From the NCBI RefSeq assembly GCF_017874255.1, contig NZ_JAGGLD010000003.1:1-64000 (forward strand): a stretch of DNA of 64,000 bases. The letters run 5' to 3'. The stretch is from Paenibacillus shirakamiensis. Lineage in GTDB: Bacteria > Bacillota > Bacilli > Paenibacillales > Paenibacillaceae. Under the pieces are notes generated by a model. That model saw only the letters and a program-made list of their open reading frames with translations, was not told the origin of the DNA and did not search any database. The position numbers were made by a program, and so were the translations under genes. Below, piece after piece: positions 54,440 through 63,261 of the stretch. Each line of letters opens with the position of its first letter. The stretch's first letter is position 1.

Positions 54440-54543
54440 TCCATTTCTATTTATCTAAGTAACATGTAATGGAATGATGCCACAATTTCCCCTTTTTTAA
54501 AAGAGAAAACTCAAACTTAGTCTGTTTTATCTATGATATAAGT

Positions 54544-54576
54544 AAAAAAAGCGCCAGCCGTAAAGGCTGAACGCTT
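54544..54576 (-). terminator. Terminator of the aldo/keto reductase gene
   Basis: A stem AAGCG..AGCC with GGCT..CGCTT (54549-54576) and a short loop, followed on the minus strand by seven T (A-run 54544-54550). Confidence 0.8.
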
Positions 54577-54588
54577 CCTCTGTAACAT

Positions 54589-55431
54589 CTAGAAATTAAA
54601 ATTATCTGGATCTGGACCTGTGCGCTCATCTTGATTCAGCGCATCAATCGCGGCCACATCTTCAGCCGTCAATTCGAAATCGAAGATATCGGCGTTAGCC
54701 ACGATTCGTTCTTCACGAACAGACTTCGGAATCGTAACAATGCCATGTTGGAGATCCCACCGAAGGACGACTTGAGCAGCAGATTTACCGTATTTATCAC
54801 CAATCGCTTGTATTGTCTTATCCTCCACGATCTTCCCTTGAGCTAGAGGAGACCAAGCTTCGATCTGAATGCCCTTTTTCGCACAATATTCTCTTAGTTC
54901 TTGCTGCGTCAGATAAGGATGCAATTCTACTTGGTTCAATGCAGGGGTAATTTCGGAACCCTCCGCTAGATCTTCTAAATGATGCACATGGAAGTTGCAT
55001 ACGCCGATAGCTTTTGCTTTTCCGTCTTTGTAGAGCTGCTCTAGCGCTTTCCACGTTTCTTTATATTTGCCTTTCACAGGCCAGTGTATAAGATAAAGAT
55101 CTACATAATCGAGACCCAATTTTGTAAGACTTGTCTCCAAAGCTTGTAATGTGGATTCATATCCTTGATCCGCGTTCCACACCTTCGTCGTAATGAAGAG
55201 TTCTTCACGTTTCAAGTTGTTCTCTTGAAGGGCTTCAGCAATTCCTTGACCTACACCCTCTTCATTTTGATAGGCAGCAGCCGTATCAATGCTTCGATAT
55301 CCGTGGCGAATCGCATTTTTAACAGATAGGACAACCTCGTCCCCTTCTTTGACTTTCCAGACACCTAGACCAAACCAAGGAATATGTACTCCGTTGTTCA
55401 ACTTCACTGTATCTTGCAGATGTGCAGGCAT
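54589..55431 (-). CDS. Aldo/keto reductase
   Basis: A 280-residue NADPH-dependent AKR of the AKR5-like bacterial group. The catalytic tetrad is visible: Asp in RSIDTAAAY, Tyr in AAAYQNEE, Lys in FITTKVWN and His in YLIHWPVK. The IPKSVREERIVANADIFDFEL cofactor stretch lies near the C-terminus, and the protein starts MPAHLQDTVKLNNGVHIPWFGLGVWKV. AAAGGAGG sets the start at ATG 55431 (the frame is open to 55500). It is a general reductase of aldehydes, such as methylglyoxal, or of diketogluconate. Monocistronic. Confidence 0.92.
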   Translation of the reverse strand: MPAHLQDTVKLNNGVHIPWFGLGVWKVKEGDEVVLSVKNAIRHGYRSIDTAAAYQNEEGVGQGIAEALQENNLKREELFITTKVWNADQGYESTLQALETSLTKLGLDYVDLYLIHWPVKGKYKETWKALEQLYKDGKAKAIGVCNFHVHHLEDLAEGSEITPALNQVELHPYLTQQELREYCAKKGIQIEAWSPLAQGKIVEDKTIQAIGDKYGKSAAQVVLRWDLQHGIVTIPKSVREERIVANADIFDFELTAEDVAAIDALNQDERTGPDPDNFNF

Positions 55432-55617
55432 GTGAATCCTCCTTTTAATAAGATAGGATTCTATTATAAAACGTTTACGTACGAAAAGAAAGTTTCTCAC
55501 TCTATTAAGCCCAGAAATTCTTGCGGATAATATGCTATAAAAAATATATACATCCTATACAAAAACAGATAAATTTCTTGTGAAAAGCGCACGCCAATGA
55601 TTATCTGATATAACTCC

Positions 55618-56610
55618 TTAATAAATTTCATATGTGTGAATAGCTTGTCTTAACGCGTCAATCTCTTCTTTAGACATAGAATAATCTATGATATCAAAAG
55701 CGGTATGCTCTGGTATAACACCCGCAATTACAAGGCACCACAACATTCGAGTAATATATTTGTCCATCGGTTGCGTGAATACAACTTCCGCATATCCTTC
55801 TACTCGTCGATTGAGTTCCATGAACCTTGCATAATCCTTCATTTGATATGCCTCGATGAGATCCGATTGAATATTAGGGTAAGCTGCACCCATACCGACT
55901 AAGGCAGATGAAGCTCCTCGCATCCAAGAATATCCGAACATGCGGTCTTCCCCCGTAATGAGCAGCTTGTCCGCATGATAATGTAAGATGTGCGACGATA
56001 TATCTTGCAAAGCCATGACTCGATCTAGTGATGCCATTTTTATTCCCACCACTTCGGGAATGGATAGTAGGCGATCCAACAATGCGGGCGGATAAAGAAT
56101 ACCTCCAGCTTCGGGGTATAAATAAAATAAAACAAGCGGAGTTCCAAGTGCAGCCAGCTTACAATGATAATCATAAATGGCCTGATTCCCTTCTAGCTCA
56201 GGCAATACTTGATATATCAGCGGAGGGTGAATCATAAGCGCATCCGCTCCCCATGAAATGGCTTCTTGCGCTACGGCTAGACACTGTTCCAGCCAAGGCT
56301 CCTCCAGATTGATGTGTGAGGAATCCTCTTCTTTTGCAGCTCCCACTCCGGCAATAATTAATCGATCTGAACTTAGCGCTTTTCGCCAGCTGTGTAAAAT
56401 ATAAGCGCGTTCATCTGAACGTAAATGAAGCCCCCTCCCCGTATGAGCCCATACAGCTACCCCGGCAATATTTTGCTGTGCCAGATAAGTAGCGTAAGCT
56501 TCATGTGCTTTAACATCCAGAGTGAGATCTGCTCGCCTCGGCACAGGAACTGCAGGTATAAGGCCTCCTGTCAGTAATCGACGAACTCGATCGATGGATG
56601 GATGTTTCAT
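55618..56610 (-). CDS. Dihydrodipicolinate synthase family lyase/synthase
   Basis: A 330-residue DapA-superfamily TIM barrel, pyruvate- or keto-acid-dependent in most members. The Schiff-base Lys is in VVGIKMASLDR, and YLYPEAGG holds the Tyr region. The first strand LLTGGLIPAVPVPRRADLTLD matches the family. It is not the housekeeping DapA, as GGTGTT(S/T)GE of DHDPS is replaced by VWAHTGRGLHLR. The start is ATG 56610, behind GAAAGGGG. It is the last gene of a long minus-strand catabolic operon, 25 bases after the DHOD-like gene. Substrate unknown. Confidence 0.85.
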   Translation of the reverse strand: MKHPSIDRVRRLLTGGLIPAVPVPRRADLTLDVKAHEAYATYLAQQNIAGVAVWAHTGRGLHLRSDERAYILHSWRKALSSDRLIIAGVGAAKEEDSSHINLEEPWLEQCLAVAQEAISWGADALMIHPPLIYQVLPELEGNQAIYDYHCKLAALGTPLVLFYLYPEAGGILYPPALLDRLLSIPEVVGIKMASLDRVMALQDISSHILHYHADKLLITGEDRMFGYSWMRGASSALVGMGAAYPNIQSDLIEAYQMKDYARFMELNRRVEGYAEVVFTQPMDKYITRMLWCLVIAGVIPEHTAFDIIDYSMSKEEIDALRQAIHTYEIY

Positions 56611-56635
56611 AACGATACTGCCCCTTTCATCGCTC

Positions 56636-57925
56636 TTAGATATACTGAAAATATTCCCTTCCTCGCTCTCGGTGCCAAGCTGCCGCATCACTGAATCTAA
56701 TGATGCCTTGATTACAGTGAAGTTCCTCTGTTTCTTTCAGATGGAGCATCCAAGCTATTAGACCTAAGGTGGGATGGAAAAAAAGTTCATGCAAAGCCCG
56801 TTCTGTCTTGGACCCGCTATGCATTCCAAATGCCGAGTTCGGCCGCTGAAATATAGTATGCATTTGCAGACTTTCTGCACCCCGTAGGGCATATTCAACG
56901 GCCATTTTGCCAGAGTGAATGTTACCTGTTCCAGATAGAGGGGGCACAGGTTCGCTCAATTTCCCCTGCGCTTCAATCCGGCGTAGTGCCGTCAATATTC
57001 TGAGATTTCTTGTACTAAGGTCAGGGCCTCCATACGCGGCCCCTTGTTTACCTAAAAATGGAGTCCGAGCGTCATACAAACGGTTAGCATAGATTACATA
57101 GTCCGGTCTAGCCACCCCTTCATCTAGAAGAGCGCGGAAAGACTGAAGCTGAAATCTATCATCAAAGATAGAATTCATTAATTTGATCCCTAGCTGAATT
57201 TCCCCATCGGGAAGTGCACGTTTGATGAGTTCTGGGACTCGCCTTAGCCAGCGAAGCACAGTATATTTTTGCTTGGCCATATCGGAGCCTGCGAGGGTAG
57301 GACTAAAATCTTTTTCCATCTGAAGAGGGCAGGTCTTCCCTCCATCCCGCCAAGCACGGTATAAAGCACGCGTCGTAAAATCGTATTCCTTGGTATGAAA
57401 ACACGACTCGTCTTCCCCTGGTAAGTGATACTTGCATGAAGGAACAATGAGTGTATTGTGATCTTGACCTGATCGCAGAGCTGCAGTGAAGAAATGAATA
57501 TACGATTCTAGCGTGCCATACCAACCTCTGCCCTTCCAGGTCACATTCCAGCCTAGTTCGCCGTCTTCTTTCCCTGTAATCTGTGAGACAATCATGCGCG
57601 TTTCTTTAACTGCCCATTCCTTCATTGAACGTTGTCCTGTCTCATCTTCTGCAATTACGGTCTTCAGTACGATGAACCCGAGTCCTGCATCCACATCCGC
57701 CTTGACTTGATCCACATTGACTGATAATTGACCTGAAGCTTTACCGAATGGGTTCTTGATCCAAGTGGTCCCGTATCTAGAAGACACATCCACCCCATAC
57801 TTGTCTAAAATGAACTGTTCCACCTGCACAGGAAGTCCACCTTTGAAGCGATCGTAATCTTTTGCAATTTCCAGCAGTACATCTTTGGCAACGAGTGGGT
57901 GTGCCGGAAGAATAGGGCCCATCAT
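56636..57925 (-). CDS. Dihydroorotate-dehydrogenase-like flavoprotein (PreA-like)
   Basis: A 429-residue FMN-binding TIM barrel of the DHOD/PreA class. Motifs are WIKNPFGKASGQLSVN near residue 56, FIVLKTVIAED, VPSCKYHLPGE (the catalytic-Cys loop position), QLGIKLMNSIFDD (phosphate/FMN Lys) and PLSGTGNIHSGKMAVEYALRGAESLQMHT. It is about 100 residues longer than catabolic DHOD and carries a Cys-rich insertion around CPLQMEKDF. PreA-type enzymes reduce or oxidise pyrimidines. The neighbours (M20 amidohydrolase, DapA-like lyase) suggest use in breaking down a nitrogen-containing ring, but this is inference. Confidence 0.75.
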   Translation of the reverse strand: MMGPILPAHPLVAKDVLLEIAKDYDRFKGGLPVQVEQFILDKYGVDVSSRYGTTWIKNPFGKASGQLSVNVDQVKADVDAGLGFIVLKTVIAEDETGQRSMKEWAVKETRMIVSQITGKEDGELGWNVTWKGRGWYGTLESYIHFFTAALRSGQDHNTLIVPSCKYHLPGEDESCFHTKEYDFTTRALYRAWRDGGKTCPLQMEKDFSPTLAGSDMAKQKYTVLRWLRRVPELIKRALPDGEIQLGIKLMNSIFDDRFQLQSFRALLDEGVARPDYVIYANRLYDARTPFLGKQGAAYGGPDLSTRNLRILTALRRIEAQGKLSEPVPPLSGTGNIHSGKMAVEYALRGAESLQMHTIFQRPNSAFGMHSGSKTERALHELFFHPTLGLIAWMLHLKETEELHCNQGIIRFSDAAAWHRERGREYFQYI

Positions 57926-57949
57926 TGTACGTCAACCCCCTGTCCGTAA

Positions 57950-59194
57950 TCATGAATCGATTCGTACTTCATCCTCTTCAGGATGGATTGTCTCTTGATT
58001 ATTTTGTGCTCCTATGCGATCTAGGGCGCTTATGGCAAAAGCCGTAAGAAAAGTAGCCCCATAGATTAAAGCCTTCTCATCGATATTTAGTTTGGGATGA
58101 TGCAGAGGGAAATTCATTTCATGAGGATGACCTGCTCCCACAAGAACGAACACGCCAGGAATTTGCTCTAGGTAGTAGGCCATATCTTCGCTCGTCATCT
58201 GTGAATGCTTCAGCTCGACTACCGCAGGTATGCCCCAGATTGATTCAATAGTCTCTTCAGCCAGCGTATTCAATTCGATATTGTTCACGGTTGGAGGATA
58301 GCCGAAAGTGTAATTCACTTCTGCCTTAGCATTCATGCCTTCTGCCACATGCTCAGCTAGAGCTTGAATGCGAAGAGCCATGCGCTCGCGAGTTATGGCA
58401 TGGACAGAGCGAACGGTTCCTTTGAGTTCCACACGGTCCGCGATAATATTAGGAAGTGTTCCTCCATGTATAGAACCCATGCTAAGAACGACAGGTTCCG
58501 AAGGATCACTTTCCCGGCTGATTAACGATTGGAGCGCCGTCATAACGTGGGCAGAGATGAGCACGGCATCTACACCTTGATGAGGAGCTGCACCGTGTCC
58601 AGCTTGACCGATGATCGTGATATCTACGGGATCCATACTTGCCATGATCGTTCCTGACCGCACACCAAACTGTCCTACGGCCAGGTCAGGCCATACATGC
58701 AGTCCAACAATAGCCTCGACCTTCGGATTCTCAAGTACCCCTGCTGTAATCATATGCCGAGCACCGCCCAGCATTTCCTCCGCGGGCTGAAAAATAAACT
58801 TTACTGTTCCTGAAAGCTCTTCACGCATGGTGCTTAATATGTTTGCAGCACCTAGAGCCATAGCCATATGCCCATCATGTCCACACGCATGCATTTTCCC
58901 TTCGTGCAAAGACTGAAAATCAAGCGCAGTCTGTTCATCTAGTGGAAGTGCATCCATATCCGCTCTTATCGCGATGACGGGCCCTGGTTGGCCACCCTTC
59001 AGTATGGCGACTACTCCTGTTCCCGCAATCCCTGTCTGTACTTCTAAGCCTATCCGGGTTAGCTCTTCAGCCACATAAGCGGAAGTGATAAATTCTTCAA
59101 AACCAAGTTCAGGATATTGATGCAGATGCCGCCGAATGTGTTGCAAATCCTCAGCTAAGGTCTGGGCCAAGTTCCAAATGCGATCATTAGTCAT
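57950..59194 (-). CDS. M20 family metallo-amidohydrolase
   Basis: A 414-residue M20D-type amidohydrolase. Motifs are LHQYPELGFEE near residue 23, IRADMDALPLDEQ, MHACGHDGHMAMALGAA with Cys and His metal ligands, FQPAEEMLGGARHMI with the catalytic Glu, and VGAGHPHEMNFPLHHPKLNIDE near the end. Relatives split N-acetylated amino acids, hippurate or indole acetyl amides. Its start overlaps the stop of the regulator gene by 8 bases, so both are translated together. It is probably a hydrolytic step of the operon's pathway; substrate unknown. Confidence 0.92.
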   Translation of the reverse strand: MTNDRIWNLAQTLAEDLQHIRRHLHQYPELGFEEFITSAYVAEELTRIGLEVQTGIAGTGVVAILKGGQPGPVIAIRADMDALPLDEQTALDFQSLHEGKMHACGHDGHMAMALGAANILSTMREELSGTVKFIFQPAEEMLGGARHMITAGVLENPKVEAIVGLHVWPDLAVGQFGVRSGTIMASMDPVDITIIGQAGHGAAPHQGVDAVLISAHVMTALQSLISRESDPSEPVVLSMGSIHGGTLPNIIADRVELKGTVRSVHAITRERMALRIQALAEHVAEGMNAKAEVNYTFGYPPTVNNIELNTLAEETIESIWGIPAVVELKHSQMTSEDMAYYLEQIPGVFVLVGAGHPHEMNFPLHHPKLNIDEKALIYGATFLTAFAISALDRIGAQNNQETIHPEEDEVRIDS

Positions 59195-60521
59195 GGCTAA
59201 CTCCTTCTATAGTTAGATGATAGATTTGTCTAGGTCGGCCCCTTCCAGCGGGTTGCTCCTCGCCTACAATTTGGGCCACATCGAATTTTTCCAATACCGC
59301 CATAATCCGCCGTGCGCTTCGCAGGGTAATTCCAAAACCTTCTGCAAGCTGTGATGCCGTGAACGTTGTCGTCCCTAATCTTCTGCAAAAGGACTGCAAC
59401 TTGTTGATCGTCCCTACACTCAGTCCCACTTTTTTAGCTATCGAGAGTAGATAAGGATCTTCGCTTCGTACCGAGTATTCCAAGGTGAGTTCCGAACCCA
59501 AAGGCCCAAACACTAATCCATCTTGCATAATCAAAAAGCAGTTGCCTCCACCACTAAGCTTGGCTTTAAGTAAAGCTTCTCTCGCCTTCCCCTCCGCTTC
59601 GTTCGCGGTCCGACCAATGCCAATGCCCACACTTGCATTCCACTGCAATTTCTCCATAATCTCAAACAGCAAGGGCGCTTCCTGAAAACTACGTGTTGTC
59701 TGTTCGATAATGCCGCGGGTTGTAATGAAGGACACTTCATCGCCATCGCTCCATTTAATTAATGACTGAGTCTCTTCCCCAAAATCTAGCAAGATTTGCT
59801 GGAGGATTAGCTTTTTACGCTGAATCTCATATTCGGAAGAAGCTTCCTTAGTAAGCTGCAAAAAGTTATCTATATTAATAATTCCTACCGCGATCTGAGA
59901 ACTGCTGAAAGAAAGGCTTTTACGTTCTAATAATGCACGATTCAACCCGTCCCGTATGGCCGATCCAGTGGGGACCACGCGGTACACGGGTAAACCCAAC
60001 TTTTGCAGGCGGTTATAGACCGAAGTAATACATGTCACCGTAGCGTCTACTTTTCCTTGCTGCCAAAGATTCTGATGAAATGCGACCAGTTCGTCCGTCT
60101 CCATCCCGACGTCATACTTCTGAATGAACAACTCATACTGCACGATTCCAATCTCCTTAAGCCGTTCTATCACAGCTTCCCGCTCCAACACATCCACGCT
60201 AATTCGTAGCTTTCGATCAAAATGCATGACCTCGTCCCGTAGACAATCGAATAAAACTTTGTATAGCGCCGTCCCCGAATAATGGATATAGACCATAGGT
60301 TTGTCTCGAACGACTTCCAAGGCGAATTGATAGGGAATGGGACCTGTAAAAACCATGATGTCCACTTGGCTTTTTAGTTCAATCACAAGAGGAAGAGTAT
60401 CCCGCTCATGAATATACACGCCGGGAATCATCGAGAATTGCTCGAACTGGGAACCGAATGTCATTACGGCATGCACCAGATCTTGAGGGCCAATTACAGC
60501 AATCTTTGTGTTCATGGGCAA
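59187..60521 (-). CDS. Transcriptional regulator with GGDEF/GCH III-like domain and C-terminal winged helix
   Basis: About 444 residues with three parts. The N-terminal part (about 1-190, KIAVIGPQDLVHAVM) resembles a periplasmic-binding-like or PrpR-type sensing domain. The middle (about 210-345) reads like a GGDEF or GTP cyclohydrolase III domain: AVGIINIDNF, KWSDGDEVSFI and ASVGIGIGRTANEAEGKAREAL. The C-terminal part (about 385-440) is a winged helix, LAEGFGITLRSARRIMAVLEK and GRGRPRQIYHL. The ribosome site GGAGGTG allows TTG 60521 or ATG 60515. It lies inside the operon it presumably controls. The ligand is unknown. Confidence 0.72.
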   Translation of the reverse strand: MPMNTKIAVIGPQDLVHAVMTFGSQFEQFSMIPGVYIHERDTLPLVIELKSQVDIMVFTGPIPYQFALEVVRDKPMVYIHYSGTALYKVLFDCLRDEVMHFDRKLRISVDVLEREAVIERLKEIGIVQYELFIQKYDVGMETDELVAFHQNLWQQGKVDATVTCITSVYNRLQKLGLPVYRVVPTGSAIRDGLNRALLERKSLSFSSSQIAVGIINIDNFLQLTKEASSEYEIQRKKLILQQILLDFGEETQSLIKWSDGDEVSFITTRGIIEQTTRSFQEAPLLFEIMEKLQWNASVGIGIGRTANEAEGKAREALLKAKLSGGGNCFLIMQDGLVFGPLGSELTLEYSVRSEDPYLLSIAKKVGLSVGTINKLQSFCRRLGTTTFTASQLAEGFGITLRSARRIMAVLEKFDVAQIVGEEQPAGRGRPRQIYHLTIEGVSHD

Positions 60522-60545
60522 GCTCAACACCTCCGCCAGTTTGGT

Positions 60546-61412
60546 CTACTGGTCTTTTGCGGCATGTGGCCCCCTGCTCTGTATCAAGTAGGCTTCAATC
60601 TCTTGAGCTGAATGCGCCGCAAGTTCAACACTCCGCTCTCCAAAATATTCCAGTGAAATCGATCCCTTATAGCCCAGCCGCTCAAGTGCATCTACGATCT
60701 CCAAGTGATCGCAATCCCCTGCCAGAATCGAAGTCGGTATACTCGCACTCCAATTCTCCCGATTCCATGTATAATTTTTGAAATGAACATGCCCTATCCG
60801 TTCGTAATAAGATTCTAAAATCGACAATCGATCCACTTGGTCTACATATAAATTAAAGGGATCATAGATCAATTCAATGGCGGGATGCCCAGACATCTCC
60901 AGCATTTCCTGAAGGCTATGTGCACGGTCTGCCATCGTATGATTATGAATCTCTACAGCTAGCTTCACCTGATGCGTAGCACAAATCTCTGCGGCCAGCT
61001 GTAATCCTGTGGCAATTAGCACCCGTTCTTCCGGTGCATATTCTTGAGAGGGACGCTGACCCGCGAACGTCCGCACTCGCTCGCTGCCTAAAGCTGTGGC
61101 CCAAGAGGCTGCCTCATGAATGATAGCTAGATCGCTATCTACATCGCTATCTCGTGCTAAACCTTCGATTTTAGCGTCGAATCTAGCATAGGTAGCAATT
61201 GCAGGAACCGTTAAGTTTGCTTTTTTTAGTTGATCAGCGATCTCTTCACGGCTGTGCCCATGTTCTACTGCCATCTCAAGATGCCCAAGCCACAGCTCAA
61301 TACCATCTAATTCAGCAGCGGTAGCCGCAGCTATATATTGCTGCAAAGTCCACTCCTTATGACCAGTAGAACAAATACAATAACGCCAGAGTCTTTTATT
61401 TAAAGGGGTCAA
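60546..61412 (-). CDS. Sugar phosphate isomerase/epimerase-like TIM barrel
   Basis: About 288 residues, AP-endonuclease-2-like xylose-isomerase fold. Metal ligands fit the order Glu in LAVEIHNHT, Asp in LIYDPFNLY, His in GHVHFKNY and Glu in ISLEYFGE. It starts around RYCICSTGHKEWTLQQYIAAA. I choose TTG 61412, with AAGGAG 13 bases upstream, which overlaps the 3' end of the Gfo/Idh gene by 17 bases. Such proteins isomerise or epimerise keto sugars and often act with Gfo/Idh dehydrogenases, as the gene order suggests here. Confidence 0.82.
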   Translation of the reverse strand: MTPLNKRLWRYCICSTGHKEWTLQQYIAAATAAELDGIELWLGHLEMAVEHGHSREEIADQLKKANLTVPAIATYARFDAKIEGLARDSDVDSDLAIIHEAASWATALGSERVRTFAGQRPSQEYAPEERVLIATGLQLAAEICATHQVKLAVEIHNHTMADRAHSLQEMLEMSGHPAIELIYDPFNLYVDQVDRLSILESYYERIGHVHFKNYTWNRENWSASIPTSILAGDCDHLEIVDALERLGYKGSISLEYFGERSVELAAHSAQEIEAYLIQSRGPHAAKDQ

Positions 61413-62394
61413 TCTTCCGCTCAGCTCCTTCGTCATGGGACAGATACGCCGCTTCAATGGCTGCGATGACAGACCTTGCGTACATTCCTGAACTTCCAGG
61501 AGGCTTTTTTTCTTCGATCTCCTGCACAAGATCTTGATACATTCGTATAAATGGGTCTTCCAGAGCATCCAGAGATTCGATTTCAAATTCCTGCCCTTCG
61601 CTTACCCATAAGCCTGCACTAGAGATCAATCTTGCTCTTCCCCCTGTGAAGATTAGCTCCGTAAGATCCAAGGGCTTTCCCAGATAACCAGACTGTACAA
61701 TCGTAGCCGCGACTCCTGTTGACGTGGTTAAAAAAAGAACACTACTTCCCTCTACATCCCCGATTGATCCATACTTTGTCATCGATGCCGATATACGGTC
61801 CACACGGCTAGAAGTCAGAAATTGAATTTTATCGATGGAATGAGCACCAAGGTTCATAAGAATGCCTCCGCCCGATTTAGCCTTCTCAAGGAACCATCGC
61901 GGGCGTTCCTCACTGAAATAGGGAAGGTGCCTCGTATCCTGTATAGCAATCAGGGGGCCCAGTCTACCGCTCTCAATAAGCTTCTTCGCCTGTAAGTTCG
62001 CTGGCCAATAATGCTGCGTATGCCCTACGAGCAGTGTAACCTTAGCCTCAGTCGCCGCAGCCAAAATCTCATTACATTGCTCCAGCGTGAGCGCCATCGG
62101 TTTTTCTAGTAAAATATGACAGCCCTTTCCTGCACACCATACTGCACATTCTTTATGCAAAAAGTGAGGCAACGCAATCACTGCAATATCAGGTCGCTCC
62201 GTTTCGATCATTTCCTGATAATTCGTAAAGGCCTGTAGATCATACGCTTCAGCCCATACTTCCGCCTTGCTCCGATCGATATCTGCTATAGCTACGGCTT
62301 GTAACTCAGGATGAACTTGTATTGCGTCCAGATGATTTTTGGCGATTATGCCTCCACCAATTAAGGCCACCCGATAGCTTGTAGCTTGGGACAC
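61396..62394 (-). CDS. Gfo/Idh/MocA family oxidoreductase
   Basis: A 332-residue NAD(P)-dependent sugar or inositol dehydrogenase. It shows ALIGGGIIAKNHLDAIQ at the N-terminus, the catalytic ILLEKPMALTLEQCNEIL (EKP motif, about 93-110), VGHTQHYWPAN and FLEKAKSGGGILMNLGAHSIDKIQFL in the C-terminal domain. It lies 12 bases after the permease gene and overlaps the sugar isomerase gene. It probably oxidises or isomerises the sugar brought in by the ABC permeases upstream. Confidence 0.9.
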   Translation of the reverse strand: MSQATSYRVALIGGGIIAKNHLDAIQVHPELQAVAIADIDRSKAEVWAEAYDLQAFTNYQEMIETERPDIAVIALPHFLHKECAVWCAGKGCHILLEKPMALTLEQCNEILAAATEAKVTLLVGHTQHYWPANLQAKKLIESGRLGPLIAIQDTRHLPYFSEERPRWFLEKAKSGGGILMNLGAHSIDKIQFLTSSRVDRISASMTKYGSIGDVEGSSVLFLTTSTGVAATIVQSGYLGKPLDLTELIFTGGRARLISSAGLWVSEGQEFEIESLDALEDPFIRMYQDLVQEIEEKKPPGSSGMYARSVIAAIEAAYLSHDEGAERKIDPFK

Positions 62395-62406
62395 CCCATC
62401 CCCTCC

Positions 62407-63231
62407 TTATTTGATCCCTGCCGAATTACTGCCCTGAACGAAATATTTCTCTGCAAAGAGAAAGACTAGCAATATAGGAACTAAGCTCATTAAAGCTGCG
62501 GCCACCATGTACTGTTCATTACCAGACCACTGACCAGTCATAGATAAAATCCCGATCGGCAACGTGAAATTCTCTTTGGATGTAAGGAAAATAGCTGGCG
62601 ATAGGATCTCATTCCATTTCGTCATGAACGTGAATACCGCAAGCGTTGCAAACGTAGGTTTGCACATCGGAATGAAGATGCGCCAATAAATCTCGAATGG
62701 ATTGCAACCATCCAGCTTGGCAGACTCTTCATAATCCTTGGGAATGGCTAGGAAGGCCTGCCGCATTAAAAAAATGCCGAAAGGCTGAGCCAGCCACTCT
62801 AAAATCCACAGCGGCGTTAAAGTATCGAGCATCGATAAATTTTTGAAGATAACAAATTGAGGGATGATAAGGACTACAGGCGGAATCATCATCGTTCCGA
62901 GCACAACCATAAATAACGTATTTCGAAACGGAAACTGGATTCTAGCAAAAGCGTAAGCCACCATCGAGCAAGATAGCAGTGCACCCACTACAGATACGAG
63001 CGTAACAATTGCACTATTCCAGGTGTACTGGGCAAACGGGCCCATTTTCCAGACTTCACTATAATTGCTCCATTGAATGGGCGTCGGGAACCACTGGGGA
63101 GGGACAGCCGTGTACTGAACGTAGGTCTTCAAAGAGTTAAATAACGTCGTAAGGAACGGCACCAACATGATCAACGAGCTTACGATAATAACGAAATAAC
63201 TAAGCATACTGCGAAATCTTATCCGGCCCAT
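62407..63231 (-). CDS. Carbohydrate ABC transporter permease, MalG/LplC type
   Basis: A 274-residue permease with six membrane helices. The EAA loop that docks to the ATPase is DYEESAKLDGCNPFEIYWRIFIPMCKP (about 175-201), and ALLSCSMVAYAFARIQFPFRN is typical of the sugar CUT1 family. GGAGGG precedes ATG 63231. It is 30 bases after the partner permease. No ATPase is encoded in the visible part, as usual for Bacilli, where MsmX-type ATPases are shared. Confidence 0.92.
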   Translation of the reverse strand: MGRIRFRSMLSYFVIIVSSLIMLVPFLTTLFNSLKTYVQYTAVPPQWFPTPIQWSNYSEVWKMGPFAQYTWNSAIVTLVSVVGALLSCSMVAYAFARIQFPFRNTLFMVVLGTMMIPPVVLIIPQFVIFKNLSMLDTLTPLWILEWLAQPFGIFLMRQAFLAIPKDYEESAKLDGCNPFEIYWRIFIPMCKPTFATLAVFTFMTKWNEILSPAIFLTSKENFTLPIGILSMTGQWSGNEQYMVAAALMSLVPILLVFLFAEKYFVQGSNSAGIK

Positions 63232-63261
63232 GGAATTCCCTCCTCTCTGACAGCCTCTACG

